From contig JAGHBX010000016.1 in the NCBI GenBank assembly GCA_021160785.1, positions 1 to 6,341 on the forward strand: DNA of 6,341 bases. Reading direction: 5' to 3'. Of the stretch, positions 1 through 5,534 are shown in pieces. How positions within the stretch are numbered: position 1 is the stretch's first letter; each line of letters starts with the position of its first letter. The DNA comes from Planctomycetota bacterium (GTDB taxonomy: Bacteria; Planctomycetota; Phycisphaerae; Sedimentisphaerales; Anaerohalosphaeraceae). Both the position numbers and the translations under genes were made by a program. Below the pieces are notes generated by a model. The model saw nothing but the letters and a program-made list of their open reading frames with translations, searched no databases and was not told the DNA's origin.

Positions 1-1322
1 AAATAAGCCGACCCGTCCGACTCGACGGGCGCCGTGCCTAATATGCGCGGCAGTGTAAACGTTCCGCCCAGGCTTGTCGGCTCCATTGTTCCGGAATGGT
101 TGATGGGCTTAGCCAGCGTCTCCATGATCAGCAGCTTCTTTATGTCGCCTCGCTTGACACCCGCCATGTTGCGTCCCTGGTATACGTCGGCCAGGATCAC
201 TTTGCCCGTCGGGCTGTTCATTACGACACGTGACGGAATAACCCGCCGGCGCCGATGCGAGCCAACGGGTCTTGGTTCGTGAATCCAGTACCCCTTTTCT
301 TTGGCCGGCAGTTCGTACAGCAAAGCCATCCGGCCCCTGGCGTCCATCACAAACAGGCGATTTTCCTGAGCCGCCAGAAAACAATCATCGGACAGCGGAT
401 AAGGGTCTCTGAAATTGTCTTGCCTGGTTACGTACTGCACCGAACCTTCCTCGTCCGGTCCCATCTTCGGGCTGACAATCGTTACCCTGCCGGCATGTTC
501 CTTCCGCCCGTGGCCCGGCGAAAAACCGCAGACCACCTTGTCTGTGCCGGGTATGGGCTTTGCGTCTATCATCACCGTATCGGGGTGCAGATTGCCGTAG
601 TAGACCATCTGCCCCGTGCCGTCGGGATTGAACGTCCAAAGATGGTGATACTTAACCCTGCTGCGATCGACATATTCCCAGCGTGTGTACAGCACCCGCC
701 CGTCCGGCATCGGCCAGGGCGTATTGTCCTGCTCGACATTGCTGGAAAGAATCTGGATGTTCGAGCCGTCTGCGTTGCAGCGATGAAGAACCGCCACCTG
801 TACATGCCAGCACTGGACCCAGCGCTTGCACCGCGACGAGCCGAACATTATCCCCCCGTCTGGAAGATAGACCGGCTCGATATCGTCGAATTCGCCGTCG
901 GTTATCTGCCGCAATCCCGTCCCGTCGATGTTGATTTCATAGAGGTGGAAGTAAATCGAATCGCTCCTGCGATACGAAAAAACCAGTTTGCCGCCGTCAT
1001 AGTGCATGTACGGATCGCGCACCGAGCCGTCGCCGGCATCGAGTATTGTCGAGACCTTGCCCGTTTTGATATTGATCTTGCGAAGTCCGCCCCCGCCTTT
1101 GCCGTACATCATCCGCCTGGGGTCGCTGGCCCAATATCCGAAGTTGGCGTACCAGTGCCCGTCGCTGCCAAACGAACGAACGGCGAATACGACCTCGTCG
1201 ACTTTTCCCAAAGGTCCGTCAAGAAACGAATCAATCGTCTTCGACATACACAGGCCCGTGCCAAAAAATATGCAAAGCAATACGGCTGCAATACATACCC
1301 TCTTCCCTGCCGACTCAAACAT
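1..1322 (-). CDS. HzsA-related protein: TolB/WD40-type beta-propeller, hydrazine synthase alpha-like (3' end outside window)
   Basis: Reading down from the ATG at 1322-1320, the frame is open for 440 codons to the left edge, so the C-terminus is missing. Residues 1-27 look like a signal peptide: basic GKR, a hydrophobic core around residues 10-22, then GTGLC. Residues 35-350 form a TolB/WD40-like beta-propeller, with blade motifs such as LYEINIDGTGLRQITDGEFD (about 128-147), EPVYLPDGGIMFGSSRCKRW (149-168), DNTPWPMPDGRVLYTRWEYV and HHLWTFNPDGTGQMVY. Residues 380-440 (YQGRNMAGVKRGDIKKLL, then GGTFTLPRILGTAPVESDGS) match from memory the stretch leading into the heme-binding part of hydrazine synthase alpha-like proteins. 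No CXXCH is visible; in this family it would lie further on, beyond base 1. Hydrazine synthase itself is an anammox enzyme, but many relatives occur in non-anammox bacteria with unknown function, so hydrazine synthesis is not claimed. An AGAGAGGA at 1326-1333 supports the start. The upstream gene ends 39 bases away, so co-transcription is likely. The family call is fairly sure; the function is not. Confidence 0.82.
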   Translation of the reverse strand, partial: MFESAGKRVCIAAVLLCIFFGTGLCMSKTIDSFLDGPLGKVDEVVFAVRSFGSDGHWYANFGYWASDPRRMMYGKGGGGLRKINIKTGKVSTILDAGDGSVRDPYMHYDGGKLVFSYRRSDSIYFHLYEINIDGTGLRQITDGEFDDIEPVYLPDGGIMFGSSRCKRWVQCWHVQVAVLHRCNADGSNIQILSSNVEQDNTPWPMPDGRVLYTRWEYVDRSRVKYHHLWTFNPDGTGQMVYYGNLHPDTVMIDAKPIPGTDKVVCGFSPGHGRKEHAGRVTIVSPKMGPDEEGSVQYVTRQDNFRDPYPLSDDCFLAAQENRLFVMDARGRMALLYELPAKEKGYWIHEPRPVGSHRRRRVIPSRVVMNSPTGKVILADVYQGRNMAGVKRGDIKKLLIMETLAKPINHSGTMEPTSLGGTFTLPRILGTAPVESDGSAY

Positions 1323-1325
1323 TAA

Positions 1326-1333
1326 TCCTCTCT
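1326..1333 (-). promoter_or_regulatory. Ribosome binding site of the HzsA-related gene
   Basis: The minus strand reads AGAGAGGA, then TTA, then ATG. It fixes the ATG at 1322-1320 as the start. The spacing is slightly short (about 4 bases from GAGG). The site lies inside the 39-base gap after the upstream stop codon. I see no terminator in that gap. Confidence 0.6.
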
Positions 1334-1361
1334 TTCTTCCCCCGCCCGGGAGTCCGATACC

Positions 1362-2276
1362 TCACAAACCGCTCGCGATCCGCTTCGAATTGTTGTCGGT
1401 GTTCGAGGTCTCGTGGGCCATTTCGTGTGAGCTATCCACCAGGTTCTTTGCCTTCGGGAATGTGAAGGACTTTTCCTGCCTGCAGAGGGCATAGCCGAAG
1501 TCCAGCATGGTCCTATTGCCTACCGGTTCTATCGCCACCGGCGGTATGAAGAAGTTGGCTACAGCGCCCTTGAAACGAGCCCACAGGCCTTCTTTTTTCG
1601 TAGCCTTGGTGATCGAGGCGACAACCACACCCATTTTCGCGCCCTCGTCGCTTCGTTTGAACACGAGGGTGTTTACTCGAACGACCATCTCATTGCATCT
1701 GCCGGCATAATCGAACTTGCCGTTGGTGCGTTTGACATCATACAGCCCGATACGGACCGGGCTCTTGCAGCCTCGCTTGTTGAAGTGAACCTTGACATCA
1801 TCCACTACTTCTTCACCATTGACGATATTGCCCGAAACCTCAATGCTGCCGTAACCTTCCCCTTCCACCACAATATAATCCAACATACTCTTGAGAGTCT
1901 TGCCCTTCTGCATCTTCGAGTACTTGTCGATCATTGACGGCGGCAAATACCTGTTCCTGTGGTAGCCTTTGCCCCTCATCTCAAATTCGCACTTCACAAA
2001 GAAATCGTCATCGGTAAGTTTTTTTCTAAAAGAGATCAGACGGGCCGTCTGCGTATTGGCGCTGCTTGTTTGACACTCGAGGAGGGTAGGCGATACTATG
2101 GGCACAAAATACATGAAATCCGCGGCGGAATTGGCCCTGCCCTTGCCGCTTCCGTAGTCTAATACAATCGTAGGGCCTTCCTCATTGAGTGAATCCGCCT
2201 GCGCGGTCGCGGTGGTCCCAAAAAACGGAGTCATCGTAAACAAGATAACCGCAATGCCAATAGAGAGCTTTTTCAC
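1362..2276 (-). CDS. Exported protein of unknown function, 304 aa
   Basis: I do not recognise a named domain. The start is a GTG (2276-2274) giving MKKLSIGIAVILFTMTPFF followed by GTTATAQA, a clear type I signal peptide with likely cleavage after about residue 27. The mature part is lysine-rich and looks mostly like beta strand alternating with polar loops. Recognisable segments are IVLDYGSGKGRANSAADFMY (37-56), the KRGCKSPVRIGLYDVKRTNG stretch (about 167-186), RVNTLVFKRS (200-209), and near the end TMLDFGYALCRQEKSFTFPK (256-275). Cysteines are at 68, 96, 170, 194 and 265, an odd number. The last 20 or so residues are polar and probably disordered (HEMAHETSNTDNNSK). Parts of the gene are visibly less GC-rich than its neighbours: the line at 1981-2040 is about one third G+C. 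It ends 39 bases before the HzsA-like gene, suggesting co-expression. From memory it resembles conserved hypothetical exported proteins of Planctomycetota, which I cannot confirm. The coding call is firm; function is unknown. Confidence 0.88.
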   Translation of the reverse strand: MKKLSIGIAVILFTMTPFFGTTATAQADSLNEEGPTIVLDYGSGKGRANSAADFMYFVPIVSPTLLECQTSSANTQTARLISFRKKLTDDDFFVKCEFEMRGKGYHRNRYLPPSMIDKYSKMQKGKTLKSMLDYIVVEGEGYGSIEVSGNIVNGEEVVDDVKVHFNKRGCKSPVRIGLYDVKRTNGKFDYAGRCNEMVVRVNTLVFKRSDEGAKMGVVVASITKATKKEGLWARFKGAVANFFIPPVAIEPVGNRTMLDFGYALCRQEKSFTFPKAKNLVDSSHEMAHETSNTDNNSKRIASGL

Positions 2277-2283
2277 TTTTCGA

Positions 2284-2293
2284 CCTGTTTCCT
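2284..2293 (-). promoter_or_regulatory. Ribosome binding region of the 304-aa gene (GTG start)
   Basis: The minus strand reads AGGAAACAGG, then TCGAAAA, then GTG. The nearer AGG sits 7 bases before the GTG. This is a weak site, but no better start exists close by, and the MKK plus hydrophobic core that follows supports the GTG. Confidence 0.45.
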
Positions 2294-2302
2294 GCAGTAT
2301 TA

Positions 2303-2315
2303 CCGGTTCAACCGG
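2303..2315. promoter_or_regulatory. 13-base palindrome in the leader of the 304-aa gene
   Basis: CCGGTT-C-AACCGG is a perfect inverted repeat about one central base. It lies 27 bases upstream of the GTG start and downstream of the candidate promoter at 2357-2385. It could be an operator for a dimeric repressor, or a small RNA hairpin near the ribosome binding site. With a 6-bp arm it could also be chance, and no second copy was noticed. Confidence 0.25.
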
Positions 2316-2356
2316 AGGTTTCCAAATTTAACGCTCCTGCGCCGCCTGGATACGGT

Positions 2357-2385
2357 ATGATATCAGACCTGCCTTTGAATTGCAA
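2357..2385 (-). promoter_or_regulatory. Candidate sigma70-like promoter for the 304-aa and HzsA-like genes
   Basis: On the minus strand, TTGCAA (2385-2380, 4 of 6 matches to TTGACA) is followed by a 17-base spacer and TATCAT (2362-2357, 5 of 6 matches to TATAAT). Transcription would begin near 2350, giving a leader of about 70 bases. It lies in the largest intergenic gap of the window, where an internal promoter would be expected. Promoter consensus in this group of bacteria is not well established, so this is only a candidate. Confidence 0.35.
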
Positions 2386-2419
2386 CAATCAACCCTACCG
2401 GCCCCAAAGACGCCTCCCA

Positions 2420-2449
2420 GCCGCGCCAACGACTATCACCGGCGGCGGC
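2420..2449 (-). terminator. GC-rich hairpin just after the PQQ-like gene, possible weak terminator
   Basis: On the minus strand, starting 4 bases after the TAG stop, GCCGC-c-GCC pairs with GGC-GCGGC: 8 base pairs with one bulged base and a 13-base loop. No clear U tract follows (only TCTTT some distance on), so it is not a classical intrinsic terminator. It could reduce read-through or protect the 3' end of the upstream message. Confidence 0.28.
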
Positions 2450-2453
2450 ATAT

Positions 2454-5400
2454 CTATTGCTGCATCGGCTGTAAAGCGATAGTGGCTTTAATAAGATAGC
2501 TGCACACACAGCGATTGGATGCCTCCGGCACGAGAAGCAGGCCGCCGGCGGGGATTGTATTGATCCAGCAGCCCGGCCGAATACCGCCGTAGTTTGCCGT
2601 TGCGTTACTCGACAGAAGGTCCCGGTAGCCCAAAGTTGCGGACCTGAAAGCCAATAAATTGGTCGAACCGGCGAGAATGCCGCAGCCATAAGAACGCTCA
2701 AAAACAAAATCCTTCTTCGCCCCGGTCAGCAGGTCCCACGCGCCGGGCTGGGCGTATATTGTCGAATCGTTCAGGATTGGACGAGAGGAGTATTTTGCTT
2801 CCACGTCCCAAAGCCGCTTGCCGTCCGAGGCGCCAAACGCCGCCATTTTGCCGCCAATCTCCGAGGCCAGTTTGAAACGCGTATCCTGATAGGACATCAA
2901 CAGTATGTCATGTTTTTCGCTGACCTGCAGCATTGTGCCGTAGATGTTGTCGGAGGATTTCCATGCAATTTCACCGTTGGTCATGTCCAGCCCGATAAGT
3001 AACGCCGGCGGCGGAGGGGGCGCATTGGGATCCGTTTCTTTATTTGATCTGAAACGATCCTTCAGAGCCAACGGACCGTCGATGAAGTAGATTTTGTCGG
3101 CGCCAATGGCGATGCTGTTATTTCGAATGGAATGTTTCGGTTTGTAACTCCACTTAAGCTTACCGGTCCTTGCGTCCATTGCGAATAGCAATACAGATTG
3201 GGTAAACTGCGTTTGCATGTCGCTTCGCCCATAGCGATACGCAACGATATGGGAGGTATCCGCCAGGCTGCCGAACAGGATTCCTTTCGTACAGGCCAGA
3301 TAGCTCCAGACGCTCTTGGCGCCGTCCGGATGCGCGGGGGCATCGAATTCATTCTGAAGGTTGCCCGCAGCGGAATCGATCCGAAGGCACTTGCTTTCTG
3401 TGCATACGTAGAGGCTTTCATCGGCCACGCAGAAGTTGCTTCCCGTTCCGGCTGCGCCCATGAGATGTTCCTGGTCATACGCTTTGAGGATGTCTTTGAG
3501 GGGGTACTCCCAGAGGACATGCCCATTGTATGCATCTAAAGCGCGCAGTCCGTGCAGACCTTCCACAAACAGGCGGCCGTTGCGGCAAAGCGGCGCGGGA
3601 CCTCGACCGTGGCGAGACGGCATTGTAAAATCATTGTCGGCAAACCACAGCATTCCTAAGGGCGCTGTCACCAGGCCGTCGGTGGAACAGCCTGTATTGG
3701 CGGGATCGCAATACTGGTGCGTCCAGTTGCCGGCGCCCTTGAGCGGTCCTCGTGTGGTCGTCTGCATCCGACCGCCCTTGCCGAGGCATGCAACTCCGCC
3801 GTACGGGCGAAGAACACGATTCATTTCACGCACAAGCGATTTGTCGATGCCGTTTCCAACCGAATTGCCGGACACAATCAGGTTGGCAAAGTAATTGGGC
3901 AGCCCCGTACTACGCAAATCCCGCTGCAAAACGGTCACACGCGTTCCATAGAGCCCGGCCTCATCAAGAAGTCTTCGGGCCTTGCCAAGATCGGCGGGAT
4001 TTGCTGCAACGGCATAGATGTTCAAATTCGTCCGTTTGGCTAATTCGTAAGAAAGACTGCCGTCGCCGCAGTCAAGGTCAAGGCAGTAGCCTTCTGTGAT
4101 CCCGGTCCTTTTGATAATCTCCTCGGCAGCCGCTTGATACAGCCGGCTGCTTCCGCCGGGAGTTCGTCTTGTTCGCGGACCGACCTTTATCGGCTGCTTC
4201 ACACGCTTTGCCCCAAAACAGTAGATCGTGCCCCGGTCCGTGCTGACAAAGAGACGCCCATCGGCGGCGGCTAATCCCAACGGCGCGCCGTCTACATCCG
4301 CGGTCATTACGACGGATCTGGTTTGCACGTCGGCGGTTATGATCTTGTGGTTTTTGGCGCCTGCAATTACCGTTTGCCCCGCGCCGATGAGCGAGACGCC
4401 CATCGGTTCCGGACACGGGATCGACCATCCGGGCGATTTCAAAACGGCGACAGTTGACTTGCCGTCGGCTGTCGGCTTCTGTTGGGTGGGTTCGGTACGG
4501 TCGATGGCTTTTATTTGATTGCCCTGTGCAAAAACAATGTGGTCGGGGAAAACAGCCGTTGATATACCCGATACGCCCTTGACTAATAACTGCCCGTCTT
4601 TGAGGCGAAACAGTTCAGTCCTGTTCACCATCAGGTCGTCTGCAATGGTGATGAACGCACCCGGTCGTGTTTGGCCGTATCTTTGAAGATGAAAATAACG
4701 GAATTTTCCGTCCTGCCTGTTAAAGGCCGCGGGAACGGCGCGGCCCGTCGGAACAAGCAGTGTATCTCCGGCGGCGGCCATATAGCCCTGCACGGATACG
4801 CCGCTGGCGGCTCGAGCGGTGTTATGCGGCTGATTCATCACGATACCGCCTGAAGAGTCGTTTAGCCAGAGCACCTTGCCGGTTTCAGGATCGAGTGCGT
4901 ACAGGTATATGCCTTCCGAAGGCCAAATCCCGGCACAGAAATAAACCGTGCCGTCCATGATCGTTGCGGCGCCCCTGGCGGGCCACCGGGAAATCATGCG
5001 TCCGTTTCCCAATACCATGTCATCGGCCGGTCCACCGCGCTTTCGCCAGATGAGCTTTCCCGTCCTGGCGTCAAGGCAGTACAAATACCCGTCATCACTC
5101 GATACAAACAATCGACCCCGCCAAAAAGCAGGTGTAAAACGGACAGGGCCGTCGGCAAAGAACGTCCAGACTTCACCGCCCGTCTGTGCATCCAGTGCGT
5201 ACACTTTGTCGTCGGCGGAACCGGCAAAGAAAACCATCCCGTCAGCGGCAACGGCATGATAAGCGTAATCGAAAGTCATGCGGGTGTCTTCACCCCGCCA
5301 CGCAGGCCGGGGCGAATGGGCCGGGCTGTATACCCACTGCAACGAAAGATCGGCCGGCAGGGATTCTGAAGTATAGCCGCTTCGCGACGCGTCGGCGCGA

Positions 5401-5477
5401 AACTGGGACCAATCGCCCGCCGCAGCACTCTGCAGACCAACAATCAAGAATGTCAGGCTGAGAATAATATGTTTCAC
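2454..5477 (-). CDS. Exported PQQ-like beta-propeller protein with an inserted methyltransferase-like domain, 1007 aa
   Basis: The preferred start is the GTG at 5477-5475. It has GGAGG five bases upstream and gives MKHIILSLTFLIVGLQSAAA, a compact signal peptide ending at AAA/GDW. An ATG ten codons upstream (5507) is possible but has a poorer site. Propeller blades end in the typical (L/A)D-x-x-T/N-G-x-x-x-W pattern: about residues 92-106, 132-149 and 192-207 before the insert, and 645-660, 764-781, 827-842 and 878-896 after it. Residues about 447-568 form a Rossmann methyltransferase-like domain. Just after it comes WTHQYCDPANTG (585-596), and the C-terminus has RPGCWINTIPAGG and a CVC (990-992); I recall such stretches from planctomycete homologues. 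No vicinal Cys-Cys pair of the kind found in PQQ alcohol dehydrogenases is seen, so a binding or scaffold role is more likely than quinoprotein catalysis. A run of five prolines occurs at 820-824. The upstream M23-PKD gene ends 57 bases away, so the two are probably co-transcribed. Substrate and partner are unknown. Confidence 0.92.
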   Translation of the reverse strand: MKHIILSLTFLIVGLQSAAAGDWSQFRADASRSGYTSESLPADLSLQWVYSPAHSPRPAWRGEDTRMTFDYAYHAVAADGMVFFAGSADDKVYALDAQTGGEVWTFFADGPVRFTPAFWRGRLFVSSDDGYLYCLDARTGKLIWRKRGGPADDMVLGNGRMISRWPARGAATIMDGTVYFCAGIWPSEGIYLYALDPETGKVLWLNDSSGGIVMNQPHNTARAASGVSVQGYMAAAGDTLLVPTGRAVPAAFNRQDGKFRYFHLQRYGQTRPGAFITIADDLMVNRTELFRLKDGQLLVKGVSGISTAVFPDHIVFAQGNQIKAIDRTEPTQQKPTADGKSTVAVLKSPGWSIPCPEPMGVSLIGAGQTVIAGAKNHKIITADVQTRSVVMTADVDGAPLGLAAADGRLFVSTDRGTIYCFGAKRVKQPIKVGPRTRRTPGGSSRLYQAAAEEIIKRTGITEGYCLDLDCGDGSLSYELAKRTNLNIYAVAANPADLGKARRLLDEAGLYGTRVTVLQRDLRSTGLPNYFANLIVSGNSVGNGIDKSLVREMNRVLRPYGGVACLGKGGRMQTTTRGPLKGAGNWTHQYCDPANTGCSTDGLVTAPLGMLWFADNDFTMPSRHGRGPAPLCRNGRLFVEGLHGLRALDAYNGHVLWEYPLKDILKAYDQEHLMGAAGTGSNFCVADESLYVCTESKCLRIDSAAGNLQNEFDAPAHPDGAKSVWSYLACTKGILFGSLADTSHIVAYRYGRSDMQTQFTQSVLLFAMDARTGKLKWSYKPKHSIRNNSIAIGADKIYFIDGPLALKDRFRSNKETDPNAPPPPPALLIGLDMTNGEIAWKSSDNIYGTMLQVSEKHDILLMSYQDTRFKLASEIGGKMAAFGASDGKRLWDVEAKYSSRPILNDSTIYAQPGAWDLLTGAKKDFVFERSYGCGILAGSTNLLAFRSATLGYRDLLSSNATANYGGIRPGCWINTIPAGGLLLVPEASNRCVCSYLIKATIALQPMQQ
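3774..4139 (-). other. Methyltransferase-like (class I Rossmann) domain within the PQQ-like protein
   Basis: Residues about 447-568 of the 1007-aa protein. Motif I reads CLDLDCGDGSLSYELAKR: the acidic residue D467 is kept, but the first glycine of GxGxG is D469. The second strand reads IYAVAANPADL, where the ribose-binding Asp/Glu expected after the valine is A491. Later elements are kept: VTVLQRDL (with D520), the strand YFANLIVSGNSV, and LRPYGGVACLG, the usual late strand of the fold. The fold assignment is solid by pattern. Methyl transfer is doubtful because of the two substitutions and because the whole protein appears to be exported, where SAM is not normally supplied. Confidence 0.75.
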
Positions 5478-5481
5478 TATA

Positions 5482-5487
5482 ACCTCC
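5482..5487 (-). promoter_or_regulatory. Ribosome binding site that decides the GTG start of the PQQ-like gene
   Basis: The minus strand reads GGAGGT, then TATA, then GTG, a near-perfect Shine-Dalgarno with 5 bases between GGAGG and the start. It lies inside the reading frame if the upstream ATG (5507) were used. That argues the first ten residues of the longer frame are not translated. Confidence 0.7.
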
Positions 5488-5517
5488 AACAGAGATTTTG
5501 CATTCATGTATGTTAGC

Positions 5518-5534
5518 CTGACGTGGATCGTCAG
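5518..5534 (-). terminator. Hairpin directly after the M23-PKD stop codon
   Basis: On the minus strand CTGACG-ATCCA-CGTCAG forms a perfect 6-bp stem with a 5-base loop, beginning at the base after the TAA stop. No U tract follows, and the next gene starts about 40 bases on. It is more likely an intercistronic hairpin affecting mRNA stability or partial read-through than a full terminator. Confidence 0.35.

Noticed and set aside
1..1322. A lipoprotein signal on the HzsA-like protein, based on Cys25
   Set aside because: The residues before the cysteine (TGL) do not fit the usual lipobox, which needs a small residue just before the Cys. A type I signal peptide is more likely.
255..1325. A 356-codon plus-strand open frame opposite the HzsA-like gene
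   Set aside because: It lies wholly antisense to a minus-strand frame whose protein matches a recognisable family throughout. Its own product has no domain pattern, no signal peptide and no good ribosome binding site.
1006..1494. A 162-codon plus-strand open frame spanning the gap between the two leftmost genes
   Set aside because: It overlaps two well-supported minus-strand genes and encodes a low-complexity proline/serine-rich product with no recognisable motif.
2363..2707. A 114-codon minus-strand frame overlapping the end of the PQQ-like gene
   Set aside because: It is out of frame with the conserved C-terminus of the PQQ-like protein, and the conserved RPGCWINTIPAGG stretch lies in the main frame. 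It shows no signs of coding of its own.
3062..3535. A 157-codon minus-strand frame inside the PQQ-like gene
   Set aside because: It is a frame-shifted shadow of the propeller sequence. The main frame runs unbroken through the region with clear blade motifs.
2454..5477. The PQQ-like protein as a true quinoprotein alcohol dehydrogenase
   Set aside because: The blade motifs fit PQQ-like repeats, but no vicinal disulfide cysteine pair is present and the protein carries an unrelated inserted domain. A scaffold or binding propeller is the safer reading.
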